A stretch of DNA of 64,000 nt from Hanleya hanleyi (taxonomy: Eukaryota; Mollusca; Polyplacophora; Lepidopleurida; Hanleyidae): NCBI GenBank assembly GCA_036873755.1, contig JAVTVY010056913.1:186001-250000 (forward strand), written 5' to 3'. Position numbers and translations under genes: made by a program. The notes under the pieces are model-generated. The model worked only from the letters and a program-made list of their open reading frames with translations, made no database searches and had not been told where the DNA came from. Shown in pieces: positions 1-12,900 of this stretch; the first letter of the stretch is position 1; every line of letters begins with the position of its first letter.

Positions 1-1123
1 TTTGCATTGACGTGGTTTAATTATATAATGATTGGTCAGAAACGACTTCGCCTCATGCAATACACAATCGTGATCCATGCTTAATCCGCCCAGCAGGTAT
101 CGTCACCTGTCACCAGGTCTCCGCGTTAATTATCACCGACCGGCCCCCACTTAATCAGTCTAGCTGAACCCCTCATAGTGTCTTTCTCTAAAAATTAGCA
201 AATTTTAAATTGAAATGGAAACAAGAAGATATTCAATAATTAGACCAAATAAAGAACCATTAGATAGAACAGAATATGGTTTGAATAACGCCATGCTGGC
301 AAATATCGTTGGCTGAACGGTGTTTTACCTATAAGCTTTTAAAAGTAAGCTACTTTCGGCTTTTTCGTGAAAACCTATGCTAAGGTATAGGTTGAAAATG
401 CAAATTGAACCCTCATTTTTAAATCAAATTGGAAGCAAGTAAAACATTTTCCATGGGAAAATAAAATAGCACATCGTATGGATATACTATTCGAAATTAA
501 CTTAATATGCTGGCAAATGTTGTCACCCGAACAGAAATGCTTGATTTTCAGCTTCGAAAAGCATGGTCCTGTCTAATCTAGGTTAAATTTCGCAGGCCTT
601 GTTGAGCAGTGGAGTCTGTCTGCGCCTGACAGAGTTGTCTTCCCTTACCAATGAAAGTTGGACATGAGGTACGCATGAAATATCCATGGTTGCAAAACAT
701 TGCACCCTTAACCTTTTTCTTCTTAACCATCAATTGGGTTGAGTATATATGAGTATTACAGATTTTCCACTACTGAGATGGGTGTGGAGACATTCAACTC
801 TATTAGAGGGCGTCGGGTCCCATTTCACTTTTCTTTGGGCTTTATGGTTTATATACTTTTCCAGCTAATATATTAACATTTGATTGCAATATTGAGCTCG
901 GTGGGGTAGAGGGAGGGATCGTGTCCATCTTCGATTCTCCTCGATCTGATTTTATTCCATGTGAATGGTCCTGGATTATTTCTACAAACTACAAGTTTCC
1001 TATTCTAAGGTTACATATTTTTTTAGCTAATATATTAACGGTTTATTGCAGTATTGAGTTGAACGGAGTAGAGGGTTGTGGGGGGGGGGGGGATGGGTCA
1101 TTCAGCTAAACTAACGAGTGCCG
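1..1123. other. Non-coding, no gene seen
   Basis: AT-rich sequence without a convincing exon or long reading frame. It contains short similarities to the repeat that follows (a 'cctactctaaggtt' motif recurs) and a run of twelve G at about 1080-1092. Nothing else can be supported. Confidence 0.6.
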
Positions 1124-1935
1124 AGCTCCGGTTAAATAATAAGAACTAATTGTATTCCACAGGGAAATGGTTTTTCATTCTATCTAAGAACTCTCGTTTC
1201 CTACTCTAAGGTTTATATATTTTTTTCAAAGTGAAAATGATGCTGCTGCCATTCTGGCATTTCATCTGGAAAGCGGATAGCAAAATTCGTTTTTATACAC
1301 CAAACATAGCATAACATTATATCACTGGTACATGGTATATACCATCACAGGGAACGCACACATAAACAAATCCTGAGAACACTGGTGGCATAATTATGTC
1401 AAAGTGCTTTTAGCATGTCGCACAGCCCCCTTCTTCAATGGACTTTTTTGACAGCTGCTTTATAACGTCATAAAACCAAAACGACTGGCCCTGGATCTCT
1501 CAAAATCTGATTAACTCCACTAAAGAGTTTCGAGCTCCTTTTCGATATTCTTTGAACTGATTGTATTCCACAGGGAAAAGGTTCTCCTTATTTCTAGGAA
1601 CTCTCAGTTTCCTACTCTAAGGTTTATACAACTTTTCAAAGTGAAAAAGATGTTGCTGGCATTCTGGCATTTCATCTGGCAAGCGGATGAAAATTCGTTT
1701 TTATACACAAAAAATAACATAACATTATATCATTAAGAACATGGTATTGTACCATCACAGGAACGCATACAAAAACAAATTCTGAGAAAACTGGCGGCAT
1801 AATTAGGTCAAAGTACCTTTAGCAAGTCGCACAGCCCCCCCCCCCTCTCCAATTGACTTTCTGGACAGCTGCTTTGTGACGTCATTAAATCAAAATAGCT
1901 GGCCCTGGATCTCTCAAAATCTGATTAACTGTGTC
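1124..1935 (+). repeat. Tandem duplication, two ~410 bp units
   Basis: Two diverged direct copies, roughly 1124-1545 and 1546-1935. Landmarks recurring in the same order are 'ttgtattccacagggaaa', 'cctactctaaggttta', 'ggcattctggcatttcatct', 'accatcacagg' and 'ctggccctggatctctcaaa'. No coding capacity is evident; it looks like a non-coding segmental tandem duplication. Confidence 0.8.
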
Positions 1936-2004
1936 CGATAATGCGTTCTTTCGAATTCATGTGTTTTGACCCCTTATTACACCTTGTCCTTTGCTGGCCT
2001 CGCT

Positions 2005-2200
2005 CAATATTGAGGTATACGAGCCCGAGTGAAAACATCACAGAAAACAGATTCGCTGGCTATAAGCTTTCTATCACTGTGCGATGAAATAATTCCCCTG
2101 GTATATTGAAACTGCCCCAAAAAGCAATAGATTACAGATATCAGCAAATAAATGGTTGAATATCCCGGGTAAATTGCTTCCTTATCACTTTGAAAACTGT
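2005..2200 (+). repeat. Dispersed ~200 bp repeat, copy 1
   Basis: Shares ordered blocks with 5998-6200: 'gaggtatacg(a)g', 'gctataagctt', 'cccctg.tatattgaaa', 'agattacagatatc' and 'aattgcttcct'. A shorter third copy lies at about 16090-16175. Family unknown and no terminal structure could be defined. Confidence 0.65.
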
Positions 2201-5200
2201 GAAATGTGATTAACATGCATGGCCAAAGCGGAGTGGGAGAGATGTTCTCCACCTCGCCAAAGGTTATGTAATTGTAACGACTTAATCGCCGGTGAGTTTT
2301 TATCCGTATCGCTGCTTGTCAGCGAGCTGTGTTCACAGTGAAACTAGTGTCGTCTCACAATTTTAATGAAAGTCAGAGTGGGGGGAGATCGAGAGCTTGT
2401 GGGTCAGATTTCGAAAATTTAGTTTTTACACCTCCGTCGATCAGACAGAGGTCTAGGAACGCAACGTGAAATCTCCCGCCATAGGATTTCCAATAGGGAT
2501 TGTCATGGTTCCCGACGAAATTGTGGCGCACTTTTGTTGGACACAATTGAAATAATGGGGTTCCCCATTGCAATGCATTGCAGTGGGCCTTGCTTCTGTA
2601 GTCGGGTTCCACCTCCCATCCATCGGGAGATTTAACATGGCGGCCCTCCAGCTTGTAGAGATGGACAATGCGATTTTTTGCCGTTTTTCTTTATTGTCGC
2701 CATTTGATACAATTACAACACAATGATTCATAGTACACCACCCTTCATTTCTATATATCGTAAAGTATTTGTCGGCTGATGACTTATGTCGAAGCCAACC
2801 AAATAGTCAGAGTTGTTGTCGTTGCATATCAAACTGACTGACTGACTGGACTGCTGGAAGACAACGGCACAATCGACGATGCCCTGATTTTGTTGATACT
2901 TGTTTTCTTTCAGTTGATGATATCCACCAGCCTGGTTGTTTAATAACAGTTATTCTAAATTTTGCTGATAAATTATATTTCCGGGTGTGGCATTTGGCAG
3001 TTGAATAATGGTTTGATTTTGCAGAAGCATCAAATTGATCTACCTGCGTGAGTCTGTAAACTTATTGAATAAAGCTGATAAATAATATACATGTACTTTT
3101 CTTTTCATTTATCCTAACAGTTTAGTGACATCCGCATTGTGTGCTGTGACACTTGATGAAGAATAATTTGCTTGTTAAAGCCTGATAATATTCTGAAAAC
3201 TTATTCTGAATTGTAGCTGAAACAAAGGAGTGTCTACATTCCACATGTAGGCCTACATTATTGAGATTTTTAACTGATAGCATGGATGGAACCTTTCCCA
3301 ATTTTTTTTTTTAGTTTCAAGCCCTGGACTTACCACTGGGCATTTATTTGCCATACGACCACATTTCACATGCTTTGTTCAGCCCCGTGAACTGGAACCA
3401 AACAGACAGTATCACTAGATGAAATAAGGAGATCATGATATACATTTCCGGTTTTACCGATGCCAAATGACTTGAACAGAAGACAATTAGACAAAAAGAA
3501 AATCAATAAATATATCAATAAATAATAAATTACATAGAAAATTTTCTTGTCTTTGCAAGGGGGACATCAGACACACTGACAACACAGACCATTCATTCAA
3601 ATTTCGTCTGCCATTGGGGAGGCAGAAATATTCCTCAAACACAGTATACATATTCTCTTTTGTGATCTCATTTTCGTTTGTCAAAATATTGATCCATAAA
3701 GAAGTTACTGATATAAACAATCCTGTTCTAGATTATGATATACTGGGTTATTATCATGCTCATGCCACTAACATGAACTCCAATCCAACCAGTGGTCAAG
3801 ATCCATCATCGTTCTTCAGAATTCATATTATTGATCACTCATAGATTGGATTAAGTGATCATAGTACTCAGTTCTCATTTCATACTTTTGCAAATTCTTG
3901 TAACATGGTCAGGTTCCAGTTCTATTAAGTACACTTATGAAAGGTGCAAACTGGTATGATGAAATATAATGAAGGCCATAAACATTTTCAATGAAGTGAG
4001 TTTTGATATTAAATATGTATACAATTGATTCCAACTTGCAGGTCATGGATTCAGCACTTTTGATATCAGAGGCAACAGGACTGTTACACAATGGATGCAC
4101 TGGATGAAATGGAAAAACAGACTATTGATTGGTTCAGCTGTGTCAGAAAGGTGTGGAATGACAGAAGTGGTGAAAATCAGAGCCAGTGATTGGCCACAAC
4201 CCCCTTCCTCCCCCCCCCCATATTGGATATCAGCTGATTCCTCAGGAAATAAACATTACGCATGTAATGACCACCGGCAGAGTGATACATGTGTCAATCG
4301 GTCAAACATTTTCAAGGATGCCCAGTTCTAACTTAAAACAACCATGCCGGACTTCATTCCTCCTCTCAGAATAATTGGATCTAACTTTTGCAAAACCTGC
4401 AGCTCCCAATAGCTCCTGGATCTAGACCACATAAATGAAGGGATCTAGTTTATCGGTGCTATGGCAAAAATATCATGTAGAATGGGATTGTGTGGATAAT
4501 ATCAGATTCATGAAAGTTGAAGTCCTGCAGCATGCTCCACAAATATCATCAAAGTTCATAAAACTTTCTGGTCTGCACCAGTGTGGCTCTATACTTGTTT
4601 TGCTTTTTTTTACAAAATTATCTCCCTTGACCAGGTGAGGATTTGAATGTGTCTGAAATGATTTAGCTTTTAGAAACAAAGACTTCATTTCCTGAGTAGA
4701 GGTAAAAACCGAACATATTTGGATTATTTTATTCAAATTTCAATTCATCTTCTGGTATATGTACATGTATAAAATACATACAGAATGAACTGCATACAGA
4801 ATAACACAAAGAACAGGTATATGTATCTCATTACATTCTTAACCAAAGATCAATACCTGGGTGATATTACAACAATACCATGGTGTTATATACTGTTATG
4901 ATTGGCTTAACTTTAGCTGCTGAAGATATTTTTAATTTGAGGGTAATGGGCAATCATACTAAATTTATTTTCATAACTTCATTTATTTTCACAATAGGCA
5001 ACATAATCGAGATAAGCAAGTGAAGTTTTACAACATACTATAATATGCATCATGGGTCTCCTTCAGTTTAGTGTAGACATATATACCCTTGAATATCTGT
5101 TACCATGATTCAGTCATAATATTGTCTGTATTGTATTGATGGCGACAAGGAATATACATAATTATTTGATAGTATTATTAATTGTATGTTGTTTATGATT

Positions 5201-5997
5201 ACCATGAACTTTTTATCCGCTGGAATCCAGCCATTTGTTCCGTATGGGCAATATTCTCATTAGCCATCACCATTCAATGTGAATGTGATACATGTACAAG
5301 TCCATCGTAATTGATACATTATAGTGAAGGTGACCTGTAACACCAGTATACAAAATTATTTCGAGCTCATTGAATCATCATCACATGATGCTGAGACAGA
5401 TCAGAACGAAGTGTCGGTAAAATCAGATGTGTTTTGTAGAGGATTCTGTCAATGAGGATGCTGTGCTGTACACATACAAAGTATGAAGTGTTGATGTGTA
5501 GGGCCTATAGCACAAAATCACAAGCAAGTTGGTAAAACTAGGCACACATGGTCTCATTTCTGCCGCTAACGTGTTGATTTGGGTGGGGGCGTCCTCTCAT
5601 GGGGAGGTGTGGGTGGGAAGGGGCCTAATGTCTCAAGCAGTATTCCAGGTTTTCCATCAATATACTCTATTCCATACCCCAATATTTCAAGCACGTGAAA
5701 TCAAAGAAAAATTATTTGCGGGGAATGTGACTTCCACATTCCTAGCTGGACATGCTAGTGGGGAACCCTCAATCTCAGGTTAATTACCATTGGTGAAGTT
5801 AACGTCCAACAAATGCAAAATTGATCTTGGCATCCAGCCCTGTGTTATTCAGTGATGTATTCCCCTACTGACCCTGTTGCCTCGACGGAGGCCTTTGCGC
5901 TCATCCAGCGCTTGTTTTTCCAAAATGTCACTAGCTTTCTTTGATGATTCTCAAGGTCAAATCTTTTGCAAGGGAAAATAACAAACCAAGCTGCATC
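2201..5997. other. Gene-poor interval
   Basis: No exon set or RNA gene could be supported. A short (GACT)n microsatellite lies at about 2833-2849 and C-rich runs at about 4200-4220. Short reading frames here look like chance openings: none shows a recognisable domain or consistent splice signals. Confidence 0.5.
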
Positions 5998-6200
5998 ATT
6001 GGGGTCCGTCTTAGCCCAATAATGAAGTATACGGACCCGCGAGAAAATAGCACAATTTCCAGATTTCGTTTGCTATAAGCTTGCTTTCCTTGTGCAGGGC
6101 ATCTGTTCCCCTGATATATTGAAAGCGTACAGAAAATAGATTACAGATATCTACAAAGAGAGTGATGAATCCGCAAGTTAATTGCTTCCTGTTGATATTT
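5998..6200 (+). repeat. Dispersed ~200 bp repeat, copy 2
   Basis: Same ordered blocks as the copy at 2005-2200, in the same orientation, with roughly 75-80% similarity by eye. Both copies start near 'gtatacg' and run to 'aattgcttcct'. Family unknown. Confidence 0.65.
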
Positions 6201-7076
6201 ATTAACATCAATTTCTGGAGAAATCTTGAACTAGAGGACTGGAACTTTTAACAAAATAGATTGTGGCCACGCCCAACGGAAAGTGTAGAACAATTCAAGA
6301 TTACAGTCTTGTGGCGACACAGTGACGTCATATTTTAATAATTGATTTCCGGTTTGGTTTTTCAATTTTTTTGTATTTATGCAATTTTCCCCGCGAAGAT
6401 AGGCAAAAAACTGTGTGAAGTAAAATGACAATTTTAGGCACAAAAGGTGGCAAGTTTGAAGAAAATTACAAAACGCAATCTTTTTGAGTCGCAACCTACA
6501 GTCCGTCATTTTGAATTTGCTGATGTTTCGTTCGAGAGGTTATGCAAATAAGCAGATAAAGGACCAGCTATGATAAACTATGCAGGCGCTAAGTTTCAGC
6601 TGTCAATGTTTTGCCGCCCCAGAAAAGTAGTCGACCGGCAAAGGACATGAAAAGCGCTTTAAAAAACGTTCCGATGGCATTTATTGATGCAAATAGGCAC
6701 CCATGCTAAATTAGCTCTTTGTGTTGTAGGGATCAAGGTAAGAGGAGATACTACCATGATTTTGGCCATTTGAGGATATTTTCAGGTTATATGAATTCCA
6801 AAATGGGTAACAATCAGTTATATAATATCCACAGTATTAATTGTTGCGAATGGGTGTCCAGGTTGAATTACTATTAAGGGTATGGTTAGTGCGGGAACTC
6901 GGTCAAAATGATTCTACATGTACCTACATAACTACGACTGGTCAAATTATAAATTTTAAACCCATTATATTAGCTGTGGTATGATGTCTTCGCGACAACA
7001 GCTTGCGGTCGTGTCACCAAAAAGAGGCAAAAAATGTTTTTCTTCGAAAGTATTGCTAGGTTTCTTCCATAATTCT
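6201..7076. other. Non-coding left flank of the BEL/Pao element
   Basis: AT-rich, with no exon or repeat I can name. It ends directly at the 5' LTR. The five bases before the LTR (ATTCT) do not match the five after the 3' LTR (ATCTA), so no clean target duplication was found. Confidence 0.45.
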
Positions 7077-7603
7077 TGTAGCGACCAAATTGAGCTTGTC
7101 ATGTCGGACGACGTGTCTTGGGTTTTTGCGCGGTGTTGCCTAGTCCGCATTTCTTATTTGTCTCCAAGTAAGGATTTATAGTTTTAACTGTTTAGAGCGA
7201 GTATAGTGTTGCGGCGAGTCGCACATTTTGCTGTTGTGTGCTGGCGCATCGATGGAGCTTTGTTCGCCAAAAATATAGAATTACCAAGGTCTACCAAAAC
7301 GGTAAAGTTGATATTTGTTTCTTATTGACCTGTTGTTTATTCTGTGACGATCTAACGTGCAAGTTATACATATATAAATGCTTTATGATCACTTTTTGTC
7401 GACGTAGTTTTACTTCCACTTTTGGATAAGTATGACAACAAGCAGTGTTTATAATCAGAGTAATTTTATTGTTTCAGTCAATCTGTCTCTACTGATGATG
7501 ATACTGCTGGTACTGATGTTATCGCTGAAATGATACCTGCTGTATGAATAAAAGAAAACTATGGAAGAGCAGTATTGACGGCTTCTGGTATTTTCTATTG
7601 ACA
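7077..7603 (+). repeat. 5' LTR of BEL/Pao element
   Basis: 527 bp, TG...CA ends. It matches the 3' LTR at 15082-15810 almost base for base, except that about 200 bp present in the 3' LTR (15428-15630) are missing here at the junction near position 7420. No tRNA-complementary primer site was recognised in the bases after it; the first bases after the LTR repeat its last ten (ttctattgac). Confidence 0.9.
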
Positions 7604-7629
7604 TTCTATTGACGTTTTGACCGTTTGAG

Positions 7630-8519
7630 ATGGCGGAGAAAGAACCAACAAATAAAGACAGTGTCAACGCTGATACTGAGCAGGGCGACCAAGTAGAACA
7701 ACATGAACAAGAAGTGTCTGACAAACGCCTTCGTAAACAAACAGAAAAGGGATTCGCCTATGCAAAAGATACGAAGTGGAAGTCACTTGCGCAGATTTTC
7801 AGGAATCTAAAGACACTATCAAAAGAAATAGAGGGCTTAATAGCTCAGACAGGCTCTGTATTGTTAGTACGGCCAAAATATTCAACCTGGTTGGAGTTAT
7901 TTGAAAGCTTCCTTAAACAAAGTGATGAATACCGTGGGATGCTTACTCCAGAAGAGGAGGAAGACTACTTCAGTGAGAGTTTTGAACAACGCGATTTGTT
8001 CATTAAAAACTTCAAAGTGTTCGTGGAGAACTGGTTTGTCTCTTTCCGTTCCAGTGATACTGGTGGACAAATTCAACGTCCTAAGTCCAGAACCTCATCA
8101 CGTGCCACATCTTTATCCTCGGCTAGACTAAAAGAGCAACAAAGAAGGGCTGAGCTGAAGGCAAGGTTGGAAGCCATTTACAAGAAACAGGAATTGGAAT
8201 TGGCCAGGCTCCGTATCCGTATTGAAGAAGAAAAACTTGAGCTTCAAACAGAAATGGTTATTTCTGATGCCAAATTCAAAGTACTTGATACATATGAGCT
8301 AGACGAGGATAGTGATCATAGCTTAGATTTAGAAGCTATCCATGTCCCACTAGACACTGAACAGACTGAAAAAGACAACATAGTGGTGAAAACAGAAAGA
8401 CATTCATTAGGACATATGCCATATCCTTCAAGTCAGTTCCCTGTATTTAATCCTAATGTCAGCCCATTTTCTCCATTTCAATCAGACATGCATTCTAGGT
8501 TAGACAATGTACCCACTGC
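7630..8519 (+). pseudogene. gag: BEL/Pao gag, N-terminal part
   Basis: Opens with ATG 26 bp after the LTR and gives about 297 gag residues up to the insertion at 8520. The protein is charged, with a long predicted coiled coil (roughly residues 155-220, repeats of R/K/E/L such as 'RLRIRIEEEKLELQTEM') after a Ser/Arg-rich linker, as usual for the N-terminal gag region of this group. The frame runs into foldback sequence at 8520 and stops at 8568. Codons on either side of the duplicated CACTGC fall in the same phase once the insertion is disregarded, so this was one frame with the segment starting at 9325. Confidence 0.85.
8514..8519 (+). repeat. Target-site duplication CACTGC, left
   Basis: CACTGC directly precedes the foldback element and recurs at 9325-9330 directly after it, giving a 6 bp target duplication. 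Confidence 0.85.
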
Positions 8520-9324
8520 TATGGTTGGCCATCCCTGCCAGAATTCGTCATTTAGAGGCTGCCTCTAAATAATATATACCATGGTATAAAATGCCAAGCC
8601 TGCCATAATTCGTATTTAGAGGCTGCCTCTAATTATTTTGTACCATGGTATAAAATGCCGAGCCTGCCATAATCCCTATTTAGAGGATGCCTGTAAATCG
8701 CCAAGCCTGCCACAATTCGTATTTAGAGGCTGCCTCTAATTATTTTGTACCATGGTATAAAATCGCCAAGCCTGCCATAATTCCTATTTAGAGGATGCCT
8801 CTAATTCATTTTAGCCGTAAGTCGTAAATTTTCGCCTTCTTATTACTTCCACCAATGATATGCGCTTTCACAAATTTGGTGCCATATCTCTACGCTTGTT
8901 ACAAGTTTACTCATTGGTCAAATTTAATATTCTTGATATGACATCGAGTTGTTTATGACTTACGGCTAAAATGAATTAGAGGCATCCTCTAAATAGGAAT
9001 TATGGCAGGCTTGGCGATTTCATACCATGGTACAAAATAATTAGAGGCAGCCTCTAAATACGAATTATGGCAGGCTCGGCATTTTATACCATGGTATATA
9101 TTATTTACAGGCAGCCTCTAAATACGAATTGTGGCAGGCTTGGCGATTTAGAGGCATCCTCTAAATAGGAATTATGGCAGGCTCGGCATTTTATACCATG
9201 GTACAAAATAATTAGAGGCAGCCTCTAAATACGAATTATGGCAGACTTGGCATTTTATACCATGGTATATATTATTTAGAGGCAGCCTCTAAATGACGAA
9301 TTCTGGCAGGGATGGCCAACCATA
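8520..9324. mobile_element. Foldback/MITE insertion within gag
   Basis: 805 bp. The outer ~310 bp on each side are near-perfect inverted repeats (8520 onward pairs with 9324 backward; centre at about 8922), and a ~120 bp spacer (about 8830-8950) does not pair. The arms are themselves built of tandem ~75 bp units, each containing TTTAGAGG...CCTCTAAA and ACCATGGTA palindromes. Flanked by the 6 bp duplication CACTGC. No coding capacity, so it was mobilised in trans; superfamily not assigned. Confidence 0.9.
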
Positions 9325-9940
9325 CACTGCTTCTGTTACTCTTCCAAGTACAAATGTGAATGATTTACATGAAGGTCAGAGAGTAACCGCAAATGTCGAG
9401 TCTGGATATATAGACCAAGCATCAGGTGTGAATTCAGGTAGAGAATATGTGGGTAACACCTCTAGTATGAATGTGAACAGAGAAAATGTAGGTCAAATGA
9501 CAGGTGTGAGTGTTGGTGAAAGGAATATAGAGTCAGATGTACATGTAAGTAATATAGGGCATGAAACAGGTAACATCGCCCATAGATCAGGACTGTCGTC
9601 TGACATGGCAGCTACGTTTGGTGATACAGGCCAGAGAGGCAGTATTGGCCATGTGAGTGACCCAGTTCCACATCTTTCCAGCAGAGGTAAGAGCTTAATG
9701 TCTACTCCTGATGTTAACAATGCTAATGTTTCATTTTCAGGTGAACCGGTCCATTTTCAGTCACGCGATGACGCCACATTGTCAGTTGTGCGTCACTTAC
9801 GGAAACCGTCATTTGAGGTCAAGAAATTTGGTGGAAGTCCGATGGAATTTCGGAAATTTATCCGCCAATTTCAAACAAAGGTCATTGCTAACACTGACGA
9901 TGACGACGAGAAAATGAATGCATTGGAACAGTATCCTTCG
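9325..9940 (+). pseudogene. gag: BEL/Pao gag, central part (DUF1759-like)
   Basis: Continues gag after the foldback insertion. It has a Gly/Asn/Ser-rich stretch with 'G.VN.G.E' repeats, then 'KFGGSPMEFRKFIRQF', a typical DUF1759-like gag core block. The frame goes out of register near 9930-9940: from there the +1 frame carries gag-like sequence into the long pol frame, while this frame ends uselessly at 10009. That points to a single-base indel rather than a programmed shift; no slippery heptamer was recognised. Confidence 0.8.
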
Positions 9941-12900
9941 GTGAAGCTAACAAGCTGGTTAACGGCTTTAGTCACACGGACGCCAGCTATGGCTACCATG
10001 TGGCGATGAGAGAGTTACATGATCGTTATGGTGATAACGAAGTTATTGCTAACGCGTTCGTGAAGAAAGCGCTAGATTGGCCATTCATCAAGCCTGATGA
10101 CACCAAGACACTTGATGAGTTTTCCATGTTTTTAGTCGAATGCGAAAATGCTATTGCAAATATAGACGCATTGAAGTTGTTGGAATACTCTGAAAACATG
10201 AAACGACTGGTGGCTAAATTACCATTTTATCTCCATGATCGTTGGCGAAATGTGGTTCACCAAACAAAGAAACGTGGTGAGACAATTACGTTTCATGATC
10301 TAGTCAAGTTTGTCAAAGACGAATCAAGGAAAGCGACTGATCCCGTGTTTGGGAAGGAAGCTCTTGTCCCCGATCAGCGTGGAAAAGGCCTCAAGGAGCA
10401 GAAATCGAAACGAGGGTTTTCAAACAAGTCAAAGGGTAGCTTTGCTACTAGCGTGCTTGAAGAAAATACAGATAACTTACAGACTGGAATTAATTCTAGT
10501 TCACAGACTGAAAGGACCGTTCCTAAGATCGAGACGAAAACTGACCCCAAGCCTTGTATATATTGTGATGTGACGTCTCACACCATTGACAAGTGCTTTC
10601 GCCTTGGTGCACTGCCTCACCGTGAACGATTCGACTTTCTGAGAGGTAAGGGTCTTTGCTGGGGCTGTTTAAAAGCTGGACAACTCAAGAAAAGTTGTCG
10701 TAATAAAGCCATGTGTACGAAATGTGGTCTACGGCATCCAACGGTTCTTCACGTTGAAGTGAAACCTTCGACCAAAAATGAGAAGTCACCGACAGAAACA
10801 GAAAATTCTCAAAAAAGAGATGATCCTGCCGACACTGTTCCTAAGGGTTCTAGCCTGTGTGGCCATATATGGACCGAGGAACTCGAAGCCAGCTGTGCCG
10901 TGGCTATCATACCGGTAAGGGTACAGTTAAAGAACAAAATGCACTCCGTCGAAACGTATGCGTTTTTCGACTCTGGCAGCAGCATGTCATTTTGTTCAGA
11001 AAGCCTGCTGCGACAGATAGGAGGAATAGGTAAGCCCATGCAGATCACCATTGATACAATGGGCACTCCTTTTACGATGAATACCTATTCAGTTACTGGA
11101 TTACAGGTAAGTGATTTGGGATCGAATAACATTGTAGATCTTCCGAAGATCTACACAAAAGACAGATTACCTGTAACACAGGACCATATCCCAAAACAGC
11201 AGGACATTGACTGTTGGTCACATCTTCGAGATATCAAGTTACATCAGCTGGATTCTGAAATAGGCCTTATGATTGGTAGCAATGTCCCGGATGCATATGC
11301 ACCTCTCCAAGTGAGAACAGGACCAAGAGGCAGTCCTCACGCGACTGAAACCCTTCTTGGCTGGGTAATATGGAATGTTCTTCGAGAACATAGAGATGAT
11401 TCGAAAGAATCGCGTGTCAGCGGTCTGGTAAACAGAGCACAAATGACAGCGATAAAGGAGATAGAGGAGCTTCAGAATTTGGATCATATGCTCAGAGAAT
11501 CCATTAATAGAGACTTCCCTGAAAAACTTGGCGATGATTGCAGGGAAAAGTCCCAAGATGACCACAGGTTTTTGGAGCAGGCCGAGAAGTCAATATGCAT
11601 GGTTGATGGGCATTATTGCTTGGACTTGCCTTCCAAAAATAGAAATATCAGGCTGCCAAATAATCTGTCCCAAGGATTGCAGCGTTTGCAAGGCCTCAAG
11701 CACAAGATGCTGAAAAACCAACAATTCCGTGACGATTACACCGAGTTCATGAGTAAAATCTTGGACAAGGGATATGCAGAGAGATTCCCAGAAGAAGAAG
11801 TTTGCAGAAACGATGGCTCTGTTTGGTATATCCCTCACCATGGGATATACCACCCACGAAAACCCGGAAAGATAAGGGTGGTTTTCGACTGTTCTGCCAG
11901 TTTCATGGGCGTTTCCTTAAACAACCTCTTGTTACCAGGGCCAGACCTTACCAACGGTCTCCTTGGCGTCTTAGTGAGGTTTCGACAAGAGCCAGTGGCC
12001 ATCATGGGCGATATTGAAGCCATGTTTTTTCAGGTTCGTGTCTCGAAGAAAGATGTAGACAGTCTACGATTCCTCTGGTGGCCAGGAGGTGACGTGAGCC
12101 AGGAACCAGTACCGTATAGGATGCTGGTACACTTATTTGGAGCAGTGTCCTCCCCAAGCTGTTCTAACTTTGCTTTGCTTAGGACAGCTGAGGACAACAG
12201 TAGCGAGTACAGCTCGGTCGTGACTGACACCATAAAAAGGAACATGTACGTTGATGACTTGTTGGCATCAAGTAAGTCTGAGAAGGAAGCCAGTTCCCTC
12301 ATTGAAGATACTCGTAGTCTGTGTTCCAAAGGTGGGTTTAAGCTCACAAAATGGACAAGTAACAGCCCGAGGGTACTTGAATCTGTACCACAAGATGCAC
12401 GTGCCAAAGGCCTCACAGAATTTGATTTGGAAGATGGAAACATCCCTAATGAGCGAGCCCTGGGTGTATTTTGGTGCATAGGAAGTGACTCGTTTGGATT
12501 CAAGATACTGATAAAGGATCAGCCACCGTCCAGGAGAGGAATTCTCTCGGTCATGAGTTCTTTGTATGATCCTATTGGATTTGCCTCGCCATTCATACTC
12601 AAAGCCAAAATCCTCCTTCAGGACCTGTGCAAGCGTGAAGTTGGATGGGATGTCCAGATTTCCGGCGATGACAAAAGAATCTGGGATGGATGGCTGACAG
12701 AGCTCCCTCTATTGGAAGGGCTGACGGTTAAACGATGTTACAAGCCTGATGGCTTTGGCGTGGTCACATTATGTCAAATACATACATTCTGTGATGCAAG
12801 TAACCTAGGATATGGGATGGTGTCCTATATTCGCCTCGTAAATGACAGGAATGAAATTCACTGTGCATTTCTCTTGGGGAAGTCAAGAGTGGCTCCCTTG

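Noticed and set aside
2373..2731. Overlapping minus-strand frames of 79 and 92 codons
   Set aside because: Two different frames over the same DNA with no motif, no splice logic, and a common 'atggcggcc' context seen in non-coding repeats here.
2833..2849. (GACT)n microsatellite as part of a larger structure
   Set aside because: Simple short microsatellite; no array or regulatory context.
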